Positions 45,131 to 54,556 of a DNA stretch of 64,000 nt are shown here, one piece after another. Origin of the DNA: DAIOEK01 sp963721445 (GTDB taxonomy: Bacteria > Chloroflexota > Anaerolineae > Anaerolineales > Anaerolineaceae); assembly GCA_963721445.1 (NCBI GenBank), contig CAVRIZ010000008.1, forward strand, positions 496,001 through 560,000. Direction: 5' to 3'. Position 1 is the stretch's first letter. Each line of letters opens with the position of its first letter. The notes below the pieces were generated by a model. That model made no database searches. It had not been told where the DNA came from and saw only the letters and a list, made by a program, of their open reading frames with translations. The translations under genes and the position numbers were made by a program.

Positions 45131-47326
45131 CTAATCAACGATCTCGTACACCACATCTCCCACGACCAGGATGACGCGTCCACCGAGAGCCAGACCGGCT
45201 GCCATATCCGCGCTGCGGGTGACCAAGGCAAAGTACTCTTTCGAGAGGAACTTCACCTGGACCGGCTTCATCGTGTCAGGGTCAAAACGGGTATCCACCC
45301 ACACCCCATCATGTAGGACGAAGGTGCGGGAACCCGCAGACTTGACAACATCCGAAGCGCCAGGAACAGCTGGGCTGCCTCCGCCACCTCCACGGCCTGT
45401 CGCTCCGAGGTTTTCGGCAGCGCTCATCGAACCGGCATCCGCGGCTTTATTGACCGCGCCCTCTCCGCTCACCTGGGTGGGCTGGGCAACCTGGGCAGAA
45501 TACTGTTGTTGGGCTATGCGTTCCTGGGCGGCTGCGCCGAGAGTATCGGTCTCTGTGACAAGATAAGAGGTGTAGGGGGTGACTATTCCGAATCGGATGG
45601 AGAGCGCCACAATCTGTTGGATGAGTTCCTGGTTGGCGCCTTCCAGGCGGGCTTGGTTAAGTAGGGCGCCGATCTTACGGTTTGCCCACAGGCGGGCAAT
45701 ATAGCTTTCGTTACTAGAAGTGTCTTCCCCGCCGGAGGTGAATTCAAGCCCGGTAAATGTCTTCTGATAATTGGTAATGCCGTCGTGCCCGGTCAGCGTG
45801 ATGTCGGCGGCACCAGAATTGCGGTAGCGCCCGGTAACGATGATCTGCGACCCGAAGAACAGGTCTGGCAGCGGATTGGGGTGCAAGTCGTAGGTACTGA
45901 TCCCGTCCACACGGATGGCGAGGTCAGTGAGGGAAGGCGCGCTGATCTTCTGGTAGAAGCTGGATATTGCGGCTTCGGCATCCTGTCCCGGGGGTACGTA
46001 GGTGCTGCTGCCGTGATGGTTCTGCGCCAGATGATCGAGTAATACGGTATCCACATCGTAACCGACTCCAAAAGTAAACAGCTTCATCCCGCTGCGGGTA
46101 TATTCCTTGATGTTCTCAATTATGCGGGTCGAGTCGGTTTCACCAGAGGTGGGAAGGCCGTCGGTCAGAAAAATCACGTAGGTCGGGCGCTCACCATCGT
46201 TCATCTTCAGAGCGGTTTGGAGAGCGTCTTGAATATTGGTCGATCCGCCAGGCGCCATCTGATCGATCCAGGCTTCGCCCAGCGGTGATTTATCGGCCGG
46301 CTGGAGGAATGTCGAATACATCTCTACGGCAGAGGAGAAGCCGATCAGGTTGAAGTGATCGCCAGTGTTTAGTCGGCGCAGAATGAAGTGGGCGGCAGCC
46401 TGTACCTGACGGAATTTCTCACCCTCCATGCTGCCGGAGTGGTCGAGCACGAGAATCAGGTTCTTGGCGATTATCTCATCGGTTCGAGCCAGCGGCGGGT
46501 TGATAAGCATAAGGAAGAAGCCATCCGGGTCGGCGACGTTGGTCGGATCTCGGTAGGTGAGCAGGTGAATACCCTCCTCCTGACCGATGGTGTAGAAGAG
46601 CAGATAATCCTGGTCGGGAGTGACGTTAGCGGCTTCATATCCGGCCACCCATTCCGAATCGGAGGTGCGGGTGACGGAGGTGTTGTGACTGGGGGAATAG
46701 ACGCTCAGAATGGGGTCTTTGGAGTGGATATTGACGGTTACCGATACATCTTCGAGCGGCTGGAGTGAGAACTTCTCTGTGTTTAGCGGGTAGCGATATC
46801 CGATCAGTCCGTTATCGGCGGTGAGCACCTGGGTATATTCCAGCTCAATCCGTCGTTCCTCGTCGGGGGCGATCGGGTAAATGCGCGCCATCACGGCGCC
46901 GCGCCCGACATATTCAAGCAAGGCTGGGTCACGCATCTGGCGGACGATCTCTTCATATTCCGAGCGGGCAGCGTTGGCATCGAGCACCTTGCCCTCAACC
47001 GGTTTGCCATCCATCCACAGCTTAAAGTTGGTCACAACCGCGTCTGATGGGATCGGGAAGGTATAAATGCCCTCGACCGTCCAGGAATTGGGGTTGCGGA
47101 ATACCTGGTCTACACGAGTGACGGCCACCTGGTCGATAATGTTGACGGTGACATGATGGTATTTGATGATGAGTTGCTGCATTACCGGACCGGGTCCCGG
47201 GCAGGGCATGGGTACACATGGCCGGATCGGGTCTGGTATGATGATGCCGTCCGCGCGGGTGGGTGCGGCGGATGATAACAGAACGCTGACAACCAGAATC
47301 AAGGCGAATACGATCTTTTTGAACAT
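45131..47326 (-). CDS. VIT and von Willebrand A domain secreted protein
   Basis: 731 residues from the ATG at 47326; GGGAGGTTCGC upstream decides it over the frame's earlier ATG. A signal peptide (about 1-25), a VIT domain (about 30-160, VDQVFRNPNSWTVEG), a VWA domain with an intact MIDAS (DHSGSMEGE, then GSTN and TDGLP) and a C-terminal part with a Gly-rich linker (TGRGGGGGSPAVPG). The layout is that of inter-alpha-trypsin-inhibitor-like bacterial proteins. Function is unknown; VWA domains bind proteins through a metal ion. It lies ahead of a TPR protein gene on the same strand. Confidence 0.88.
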   Translation of the reverse strand: MFKKIVFALILVVSVLLSSAAPTRADGIIIPDPIRPCVPMPCPGPGPVMQQLIIKYHHVTVNIIDQVAVTRVDQVFRNPNSWTVEGIYTFPIPSDAVVTNFKLWMDGKPVEGKVLDANAARSEYEEIVRQMRDPALLEYVGRGAVMARIYPIAPDEERRIELEYTQVLTADNGLIGYRYPLNTEKFSLQPLEDVSVTVNIHSKDPILSVYSPSHNTSVTRTSDSEWVAGYEAANVTPDQDYLLFYTIGQEEGIHLLTYRDPTNVADPDGFFLMLINPPLARTDEIIAKNLILVLDHSGSMEGEKFRQVQAAAHFILRRLNTGDHFNLIGFSSAVEMYSTFLQPADKSPLGEAWIDQMAPGGSTNIQDALQTALKMNDGERPTYVIFLTDGLPTSGETDSTRIIENIKEYTRSGMKLFTFGVGYDVDTVLLDHLAQNHHGSSTYVPPGQDAEAAISSFYQKISAPSLTDLAIRVDGISTYDLHPNPLPDLFFGSQIIVTGRYRNSGAADITLTGHDGITNYQKTFTGLEFTSGGEDTSSNESYIARLWANRKIGALLNQARLEGANQELIQQIVALSIRFGIVTPYTSYLVTETDTLGAAAQERIAQQQYSAQVAQPTQVSGEGAVNKAADAGSMSAAENLGATGRGGGGGSPAVPGASDVVKSAGSRTFVLHDGVWVDTRFDPDTMKPVQVKFLSKEYFALVTRSADMAAGLALGGRVILVVGDVVYEIVD

Positions 47327-47367
47327 GCGAACCTCCCTCAGTGAAACATCTCTTACCAGTAAACGAA

Positions 47368-47394
47368 AACCCGGGGGTAAATGTTCCCCGGGTT
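47368..47394 (-). terminator. terminator after the TPR gene
   Basis: On the minus strand AACCCGGGG, loop, CCCCGGGTT followed by TTCGTTT. It separates the TPR gene from the VIT/VWA gene. Confidence 0.65.
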
Positions 47395-47420
47395 GGATCA
47401 ACCTTAATGGATCAAACGTT

Positions 47421-47927
47421 TTAGATCGACTTATTCCGACTTGTCAGCGCCTCTACAGCCAGTTTGTAATCAGGTTTTATTTCGAGGATATGTTGATATA
47501 TTAGATCAGCATTCATCTTTTCCCCGGCGGCATCCAGGCAACGTCCCAACATATATAGTGCATCAGGATCTTGGGGACGAAGCTCAAGAAATTTAAGTAG
47601 AAGAGACATTCCTTCAGCTGCTTTCGTTTCCTGGGGAAGTAATGCCTGGATCAGGTTTTTTATAAGTTGGGGATTTTCCAGATCCTGTTCCAATCCGGAA
47701 CGAAGTGCAAGTTCGGCTTCCCCGTATTCTTCCAGTAATAGATAAGCAACGCCCAGATTATTCCAGGCATCGATATGTTCAGGTACCATTTCGGTCACGG
47801 TTTGCAAAGAACGGATCGCTTCCCGATATTTGCGAAGTTTCATTTTTTGGATACCGTCCGCCAGGATCTCATCCAGGTTGATTTCTCGGAAGGCTTCATC
47901 CAAATTGTTCATCTTCTTTGTTGTCAT
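47421..47927 (-). CDS. TPR-repeat protein
   Basis: 168 residues with about four tetratricopeptide units; the clearest is HIDAWNNLGVAYLLLEEYGEA (split: AWNNLGVAYLLLEEYGEA), others DPDALYMLGRCLDAAGE. These are protein-protein interaction scaffolds. No signal peptide. Partner unknown. Confidence 0.8.
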   Translation of the reverse strand: MTTKKMNNLDEAFREINLDEILADGIQKMKLRKYREAIRSLQTVTEMVPEHIDAWNNLGVAYLLLEEYGEAELALRSGLEQDLENPQLIKNLIQALLPQETKAAEGMSLLLKFLELRPQDPDALYMLGRCLDAAGEKMNADLIYQHILEIKPDYKLAVEALTSRNKSI

Positions 47928-48257
47928 GGCTATCCAATTTCCGCATCGCTCCAGAATCCTGTTTTCCCGATTGTTGACAGTATACCATGTTGGAAAACAA
48001 ATCCAACCCGTGATCTATAGTCAAGTTCCCTCACGATGAATGGAAATTAGAACTGTATACCAGATCAGCAAGATGAATTTCTAGTGACCCTTATCTCGAA
48101 TCATACCCTGGTTAAGGACTTGACTCTCCATAAACCGGTTTACCAACTACAATTAAACCCGGATATAATTGAATAACAGTTCAATTTCCTGATTTGAAGC
48201 AATAAATTTTCCATGAAAAGTAGATAAGCTTATTATTAATTTTACAAAACCCCTTCC
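47928..48257. other. intergenic stretch, no gene seen
   Basis: No RNA fold or ORF with coding character recognised between the TPR gene and the regulator promoter. Confidence 0.5.
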
Positions 48258-48286
48258 TTGCAATTGGTATTTTCACGAATTATGAT
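48258..48286 (+). promoter_or_regulatory. promoter of the OmpR-type regulator
   Basis: TTGCAA (48258-48263) and TATGAT (48281-48286), 17 bases apart, 40 bases before the start codon. Confidence 0.5.
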
Positions 48287-48325
48287 TAGGTATAATCTAA
48301 GCGTATAAAAGTATAGATACAGGAT

Positions 48326-49141
48326 ATGGGTTCTATGAAACAAACGAATATTCTGGTAATTGAAGATGACGACATGGTCTCTAGAACAATCGAACGTTGT
48401 TTACGTGGCGATGAATTCCATATCGTAATTGCCAATTCCGGTGTTGATGGCTTACAAAAAGCCCGCCGACAACCACCCGATCTCTTTATTCTCGACATCA
48501 TAATGCCAGGAATGGACGGGTATATGGTTTGCCGGGAGGTTCGGGCAGATCCACTTCTGAAAGATTTACCCATCCTGTTTTTGACCGCAAAAGCAAAGGA
48601 TGAAGATAAGATTGTCGGATTCACGCTTGGCGCAGATGATTACCTAACCAAACCATTCAACGTGGATGAATTAATATTACGGGTTCGAGCGATTCTTCGC
48701 CGTACCCGGCGCCAGCCTCACGGAAAGCTGGATGAGATTACCAAACCATTCAAGTTGGGTAATCTCTTCGGAAAAGGGAAATTAGCGCCCAAAGAAGAGC
48801 TCGAAAAAGACCCCTTATCGAGAAACCGGACTATCTCCATCCGAGGATATATCCTGGATACACAATCGTATGAACTAACGACCGTGGAAAATAACAAGTT
48901 CCGACTCACACCTGTTCAATTCGATCTGCTTTATCATTTGATGAGCCATCCAGGTGAGATATTTTCTCCCAGCCGGTTATTGGATGAGGTCTGGGATTAC
49001 CCAACGGATGCCGGGAGTCCTGACCTGGTTCGGGTACATATCAAGAATTTACGTGATCGGATCGAAGTAGACCCTCATAATCCTAAATTTCTGGCAACCG
49101 TCCCCGGTTACGGCTATACTATCCGCACAATCGACGAGTAA
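48326..49141 (+). CDS. OmpR/PhoB-type response regulator
   Basis: 271 residues. Receiver domain with IEDDD and phospho-acceptor Asp57 (FILDIIMPGMDGY), Lys in DDYLTKPF; C-terminal winged helix (about 170-270) with RLTPVQFDLLYHLMSHPGEI (split into LTPVQFDLLYHLM) and VRVHIKNLRDRIE, ending VPGYGYTIR. A linker of about 40 residues is longer than usual. A second in-frame ATG at 48335 is also possible. The kinase gene follows on the same strand, making a likely two-component pair. Confidence 0.92.
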   Translation: MGSMKQTNILVIEDDDMVSRTIERCLRGDEFHIVIANSGVDGLQKARRQPPDLFILDIIMPGMDGYMVCREVRADPLLKDLPILFLTAKAKDEDKIVGFTLGADDYLTKPFNVDELILRVRAILRRTRRQPHGKLDEITKPFKLGNLFGKGKLAPKEELEKDPLSRNRTISIRGYILDTQSYELTTVENNKFRLTPVQFDLLYHLMSHPGEIFSPSRLLDEVWDYPTDAGSPDLVRVHIKNLRDRIEVDPHNPKFLATVPGYGYTIRTIDE

Positions 49142-49248
49142 ATCTTACCTTGAATCTTTGAAACCAACCCGTCTTCGAATGTGACAGTGTTCGGGTATAT
49201 AAATTGCACGATTAATTCCATATCTATCCAGTCAACTGGCAAACAGCG

Positions 49249-50886
49249 ATGTCATATCAACGTGAACCAACCAACCCTCGATTACGAGAGATAATCTCCG
49301 CTCTCCAGACCCTTTCATCCAGTCAGAGCCAGGAGACAGACCCAAAGAAAATCCATTTACAATACGCCCAGCTCATCAAGCGATTACTTAATTGCGAAAT
49401 CATTGCCTTATTATTAGTGGACCCGGATGATCAAGAGATTCTCATCCGCAAAACGTTGATTGGCGAAGCGGATTGGTCATTGGTTGACAGGTTCCAGATC
49501 GATCTGGCGTCACTCGAGCAAGTGTTCTCAGAGCAGAAAGTTGTAGAATTGCAGCATCGCACACAATTACTGGGAGAATTCCCCTGCCTCGATTTATTAA
49601 AAGACCAGCCTTTCTTGAATACAATATTTTCTCCGATCATGGGGCAACATCATTTGCTGGGAATCATCCTGGCGGTTAATTCACGACCATATCCGCTGGA
49701 TCCGATCAAAATGGATATGTTGCTTTTGATCTGCCATTCCCTTGCAGGTGCATTAACAAATCAGATGGCAATCCGGCAACTAAAAATGGATAACGCCAAC
49801 CTGGAATCCTGGCGCCGGGAATTGCTCCAATCCCGTAATACGCTTAGGTCCATGTTCGATTCGATTCCCACGTCGATCTATATCATCGATAACAAGTATC
49901 ATATCGTAGCCATCAACGGAAGCCGGTCAAAACGAGCCGGTCAAAAACCAAACTTTTTGGTGGGTCAGATCTGTTATGAAGCCTTATATGGAAAGTCCCA
50001 GCCGTGTAAGGGCTGTCGCGTGAATGAGACTTTCATTTCCGGATCGAATACTACCCGGACTGACCGGCAATGGATCAATAACGATCAAAACACGGATTGG
50101 GAGATCACAACCTATGCAATCTTGAATGAAACCGATATTCCAGTTCAGGTGATTATCTTCGAACAGGATGTGACTGTTGAAAAACGGTTGGAATCCAATT
50201 TGATACAATCAGAAAAACTGGCAGCGGTCGGACAGCTTGCCGCCGGGGTTGCCCATGAAATAAACAACCCACTCTCAGCGGTGATTGCCAATGCGCAATT
50301 ATTACGACGCGACCTTCCCCACGACGCGTCGGATGCGTTGGAATCGGTCGGTCTAATAGAAACAGCAGGATTACGTGCGTCTCAGGTTGTCCGCAATCTA
50401 CTCGGTTTTGCCAGAAAAGAACAATTTGAATTCATGCAGATCGATCTTAACGAAACGATTTTAAATGCCCTATCCCTGGTAAAGCATGAATTAGTGAATC
50501 GGAGCATTGATCTCGAAACCAATTTGGAATGTGATCTACCGCTCATCAATGCCTCACGCGACCATTTACAAAGTGTTTGGATCAATATGATCTTGAATGC
50601 GTGTGATTCGATTGAGCATGAAAATGGAAAAATCGAGGTCGCGACAAAGTATAGCAATGGTGAATTCCTGATCTCTATTTCCGATGATGGCGTCGGAATT
50701 CCACCGGATAAAGTCACGCGGATATTTGAACCCTTCTTCACGACCAAGCCTCCTGGAAAGGGTACAGGATTGGGGTTGTCAGTCTGTCATAGGATCATAA
50801 AACAACACAGCGGATATATTCAGGTGGATAGTTTGATAGGTGCCGGAACCAAATTTACCATCCATTTACCAGATACCCAACCATAA
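49249..50886 (+). CDS. NtrB-like GAF-PAS sensor histidine kinase
   Basis: 545 residues without membrane segments: a GAF domain (about 15-170), a PAS domain (about 195-310), HisKA with AAGVAHEINNPLSAV (His336) and HATPase_c (NMILNACDS, DDGVGIP, GTGLGLS). The PAS domain contains PCKGC, a CxxC pair that could be a redox or metal site. It starts 107 bases after the response regulator, its probable partner. Confidence 0.92.
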   Translation: MSYQREPTNPRLREIISALQTLSSSQSQETDPKKIHLQYAQLIKRLLNCEIIALLLVDPDDQEILIRKTLIGEADWSLVDRFQIDLASLEQVFSEQKVVELQHRTQLLGEFPCLDLLKDQPFLNTIFSPIMGQHHLLGIILAVNSRPYPLDPIKMDMLLLICHSLAGALTNQMAIRQLKMDNANLESWRRELLQSRNTLRSMFDSIPTSIYIIDNKYHIVAINGSRSKRAGQKPNFLVGQICYEALYGKSQPCKGCRVNETFISGSNTTRTDRQWINNDQNTDWEITTYAILNETDIPVQVIIFEQDVTVEKRLESNLIQSEKLAAVGQLAAGVAHEINNPLSAVIANAQLLRRDLPHDASDALESVGLIETAGLRASQVVRNLLGFARKEQFEFMQIDLNETILNALSLVKHELVNRSIDLETNLECDLPLINASRDHLQSVWINMILNACDSIEHENGKIEVATKYSNGEFLISISDDGVGIPPDKVTRIFEPFFTTKPPGKGTGLGLSVCHRIIKQHSGYIQVDSLIGAGTKFTIHLPDTQP

Positions 50887-50918
50887 AAAAACTCTGCCTT
50901 TGAAGGCAGAGTTTTTTT
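50885..50918. terminator. bidirectional terminator
   Basis: AAAAAAACTCTGCC and GGCAGAGTTTTTTT (14-bp stem, 6-base loop) between the convergent kinase and permease genes. Confidence 0.92.
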
Positions 50919-50923
50919 GAGAT

Positions 50924-51865
50924 TTAGAGCGATCGTCTTTCGCGGTCGTAATTCTGCCCCAGAAATCCCGGGACTGTGGATCGCCGAAAAGTGAAGATCA
51001 TGACCAGGATTGTTGCCACATACGGAAGCATCAATAGGAACTGGTATGGGATTCCGATACCAGAAACCTGAACCTTGTAAGACAAGACTTCGATTCCAGA
51101 GAAGAAAAGCGAACCAAACAAGATATTGATCGGTTTCCAGCCGCCGAAGAAAGTCAGGGCAATTGCCAGCCATCCACGGCCTTTTACCATACCGTCGGTG
51201 AAAGTTCCGGTATAGACCAGGGGTAAATATACACCGGCCAGACCGATCAATGCCCCACCGGCTATGGAAGTGAGGTACCGCATTCGCGTTACATTGATTC
51301 CCAGGCTGTCTGCAGCCTGCGGATACTCTCCTGTCGATCGAAGTGCCAACCCAAAGCTTGTTTTATATAAAAACCACCAGAGGAAGACAGATACAACAAC
51401 CGATGCATAAACCAGGATATTCTGATTGAAGAAAACTTCCCCGATGAAAGGTATTTTGCTCAATAATGGGATTGGAATATCTTTGAGTGTATCCACCAGA
51501 GGTGGGCTGAGTGTTACTCCAATTATCAGTTTTGGCAGCAGGGTGGATATTCCAACACCGATAAAAAACAATGCCAAACCGATGACAAACTGATCCATTC
51601 GTAATGTTGTTGTGAAATAGGCCAGGGCGAAACCAAAGATGCCTCCCACAACCATGGCAGCCAGAATACCAATAGCGAGGCTATTGGTGTAAAAGCTGAC
51701 CAGGAAACCCAATGATGCACTTACCAGCATGATGCCTTCCTGTGCGACATTGAACACGCCTGTCCGGCCACCGATCATCGTACCTTGACCTGCAAGTACA
51801 AACGGAACCATGGTCAGAAGGATCAGTTTTGAATACAAAACCAGAGGACTTTCGATACCAGTCAT
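50924..51865 (-). CDS. BMP-type ABC transporter permease 2
   Basis: 313 residues with about eight membrane helices; LGINVTRMRYLTSIAGGALIG and VKGRGWLAIALTFFGGWKP (family pattern GRGWIA) are typical of the second permease of the NupQ/YufQ group. It forms a heterodimer with the upstream permease. Two bases separate it from that gene. Confidence 0.9.
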   Translation of the reverse strand: MTGIESPLVLYSKLILLTMVPFVLAGQGTMIGGRTGVFNVAQEGIMLVSASLGFLVSFYTNSLAIGILAAMVVGGIFGFALAYFTTTLRMDQFVIGLALFFIGVGISTLLPKLIIGVTLSPPLVDTLKDIPIPLLSKIPFIGEVFFNQNILVYASVVVSVFLWWFLYKTSFGLALRSTGEYPQAADSLGINVTRMRYLTSIAGGALIGLAGVYLPLVYTGTFTDGMVKGRGWLAIALTFFGGWKPINILFGSLFFSGIEVLSYKVQVSGIGIPYQFLLMLPYVATILVMIFTFRRSTVPGFLGQNYDRERRSL

Positions 51866-51867
51866 AA

Positions 51868-52899
51868 TTATTTCCTCCTAACCACATCAGAAAGCAGGAC
51901 GAAGAGAAGTACCAACGCTTCGACGATGAAAACCATTTCCACAGGGATCATCAGGGTGCGCTGCATGGCACTCGCTCCCACCTCCAGCACCGCGATAAAG
52001 AATGCCACAAAAGGTACAGCCAGATTGTTTCCCTTGGAAATCAGTCCGATGATCAAACCAAGAACGAGGAAGTTGGATTGCAATCCCTCGATCAGGCGGT
52101 GTTGCACGCCGGCGACTTCGATTGCACCCGATAGGCCGCCAATACCACCTGCAATTACCAACGAAAGGACAAACATCCGCTTGACGTTGATCCCGTACAC
52201 ACCTGCGGCACGGGGATTAGATCCAGTTGCAACCAGTTCATAGCCGCCAGTCGAACGGGTGGTATAAACGTATACTCCAGCAGCAACCAATAACGCCAGT
52301 ATCAATCCTGTGTGAAGCGGGGGATTGTTTACCAATAACGGAAGGAAACCACCCGATCCAATCAACATTGTTGTCGGATGCCCAGCACCGGGATCACGCC
52401 AGGGACCGGTAGCCACGTAGTTGATCAAAGCGAATGAGACGAAATTTAATAGTACAGTTGTCAGGATCTCGTTTATGTTAAATTTGTACAGGAGCCAACC
52501 GGGGATTAATCCCCAAATCGCTCCCGCCACGACACCGCCGAGCAGGACCAATGGAAGTAATAGATACGCCGGCAGATGGGAGAACAAAATCCCCATCGCG
52601 GTCGCACCGATTGCTCCGACAATCAACTGACCTTCCCCACCAATATTAAATTTTCCTGCTGCCAGAGGAACTGTAAACGCCAATGCCTGTAAGACCAACG
52701 GGATAAATTTTAATAAGGTTTGAATGAAACCATTTGGAGTTCTAAAGGAGGTGCCTAAGATCGTTGAATAGGCACGGAAGACATCAAATCCCATCAAGGC
52801 GATAAATATTCCGGCCGCAGCCAGAGAGGCGATAACCGCAATCAGGTATGGTAACAGGGAAGATAGTAAACTCGGCTTCGGTTTTATTGCAGTTGTCAT
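51868..52899 (-). CDS. BMP-type ABC transporter permease 1
   Basis: 343 residues, about ten membrane helices. GGEGQLIVGAIGA and GSNPRAAGVYGINVKRM are the cytoplasmic-loop motifs that contact the ATPase in the NupP/YufP group. Ends 2 bases before the next permease and starts 2 bases after the ATPase gene. Confidence 0.9.
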   Translation of the reverse strand: MTTAIKPKPSLLSSLLPYLIAVIASLAAAGIFIALMGFDVFRAYSTILGTSFRTPNGFIQTLLKFIPLVLQALAFTVPLAAGKFNIGGEGQLIVGAIGATAMGILFSHLPAYLLLPLVLLGGVVAGAIWGLIPGWLLYKFNINEILTTVLLNFVSFALINYVATGPWRDPGAGHPTTMLIGSGGFLPLLVNNPPLHTGLILALLVAAGVYVYTTRSTGGYELVATGSNPRAAGVYGINVKRMFVLSLVIAGGIGGLSGAIEVAGVQHRLIEGLQSNFLVLGLIIGLISKGNNLAVPFVAFFIAVLEVGASAMQRTLMIPVEMVFIVEALVLLFVLLSDVVRRK

Positions 52900-52900
52900 A

Positions 52901-54451
52901 TTATGCCTCCGCCTTGTAGCCGCTCATCATCCGACCAATTTCATATTTTTCAAAATGTCCTCGTTCCAGAACACCGACCAGTTCACCACGATACATAACC
53001 GCAATCCGGTCACAGAGTAGCAGTAATTCATCCAGGTCTTCAGAGATCAGTAACGTGGCCATTCCACTTTCTTTCCCTTCCAACATTTTGGAATAAACAA
53101 AATCCATGGATGGGATATCCAATCCGCGAGTAGGGTTATGCGCAACCAGTAATTTAGCTGGTTTCGAGAAAGCACGGGCGATTAGAACCCGCTGGATATT
53201 TCCGCCGGACAAATTACCACCCACATCCGAAGGACCGGAAGTTTTTATGTTATAGGTTTTGATAAGGTCTTCTGAAACCCGAAACACAGTCTTCCAATCA
53301 ATGAAGCCATTGGCAGTGTAAGGTTTCTTTCTGTGGTAACCAAGGATCAGGTTATGGGCAACGCTTGCCTTTGGCAGGAATCCATCGTGCAGTCGATCCT
53401 CAGGAATATAGGCGATACCCAATTCCAACCGATCAGAGGAACCGGTTGTTGGTAGTAAGGCATTATCCAGCCGAATAGTTCCACTGGTGATATCGCTAAT
53501 TCCGAGGATGGCTTCTGCCAGTTCGCGTTGACCGTTTCCTGCAACACCGGCGATTCCTACAATTTCTCCCTTGCGAACCTGGAGATTTACCTCCTTCAGG
53601 AATGGTACTCCGCCCATAGGCACCATCCCGACTCCTTCTACATCAAGGGAGATATCGGTTTGAACGGATGTCTCACCCCCGCCAGATTGACCCCGGGAGA
53701 AGATAACGCTATTTTGGATATCCATCTCATCCCCCACCATACCTCGAACGAAAGCCTCTTCACTGGCTTCATTTCTTCTGAGGGTGATCACGTTCCGACC
53801 GTTCCGTAAGACACTGATACGGTCACATACACTTAATACTTCACGCAATTTATGCGTGATGAATACGATCGATAAGCCTTCATTCACCATTACCCTGAGT
53901 GAAGCGAAGAGATCATCCACTTCCTGAGGAGTAAGGTTGGTCGTAGGCTCATCCAGAATGAGAATTTCCACCCCACGATAAAGTGCTTTTAATATTTCCA
54001 CTTTCTGCCTGGTGCCCATCGGAAGATCTTCAATGAGTGCATTCAGGTCTACATCCAGGTTAAAGCGTTTTTGCAAATCCTGGATGACCTGCGTCTCCAG
54101 GGATAAATCCATTGTGAGTTTCTTCTTAACTTCTGTACCTAATACGATATTCTCTAATACAGTAAAACTGGTTATCTGCAGAAAATGTTGATGAACCATG
54201 CCGATATGCAGGTTCAATGCATCCCGCGGCGAAGCGATGGAAATTTTCTGACCTTTCAATGAAACTTCGCCAGAATCCATTTTATATAGACCAAAGAGAA
54301 TATTCACCAGCGTAGTTTTCCCGGCGCCATTTCCCCCGAGCAAACCGTGAATTTCCCGTGCGTTCAATTCAAAATTCACATCATCAAGGGCAAGACTTTT
54401 GTCAAAAGTTTTGCGAATACCCTTCATGATGAGGATGGGCGTGTCTACCAT
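52901..54451 (-). CDS. BMP-type ABC transporter ATPase, two ATP-binding halves
   Basis: 516 residues with two ATPase halves. The first has Walker A GGNGAGKTT, Walker B LILDEPTT and H-loop VFITHKL; the second has GVAGNGQREL in place of Walker A and signature LSGGNIQRV. The degenerate second site is normal for RbsA/NupO-type proteins. It energises the import of a sugar, nucleoside or related solute through the two permeases. A strong stem-loop separates it from the binding-protein gene. Confidence 0.92.
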   Translation of the reverse strand: MVDTPILIMKGIRKTFDKSLALDDVNFELNAREIHGLLGGNGAGKTTLVNILFGLYKMDSGEVSLKGQKISIASPRDALNLHIGMVHQHFLQITSFTVLENIVLGTEVKKKLTMDLSLETQVIQDLQKRFNLDVDLNALIEDLPMGTRQKVEILKALYRGVEILILDEPTTNLTPQEVDDLFASLRVMVNEGLSIVFITHKLREVLSVCDRISVLRNGRNVITLRRNEASEEAFVRGMVGDEMDIQNSVIFSRGQSGGGETSVQTDISLDVEGVGMVPMGGVPFLKEVNLQVRKGEIVGIAGVAGNGQRELAEAILGISDITSGTIRLDNALLPTTGSSDRLELGIAYIPEDRLHDGFLPKASVAHNLILGYHRKKPYTANGFIDWKTVFRVSEDLIKTYNIKTSGPSDVGGNLSGGNIQRVLIARAFSKPAKLLVAHNPTRGLDIPSMDFVYSKMLEGKESGMATLLISEDLDELLLLCDRIAVMYRGELVGVLERGHFEKYEIGRMMSGYKAEA

Positions 54452-54481
54452 TTTTATCCCTGTTTAAGTTTCTAATATCAA

Positions 54482-54518
54482 ATCTTGCGAGGGGCTGGGA
54501 AACCGCCCCCCGCAAGAT
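54482..54518 (-). other. stem-loop between binding-protein and ATPase genes
   Basis: ATCTTGCG...GGGGC pairs with GCCCC...CGCAAGAT. In binding-protein operons such intercistronic stems often protect the first message and lower downstream expression; no T run follows, so it is not a clean terminator. Confidence 0.6.
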
Positions 54519-54556
54519 CCTGTGATTAACAACGATTGGTGCGGTTAGAGTGAGTT

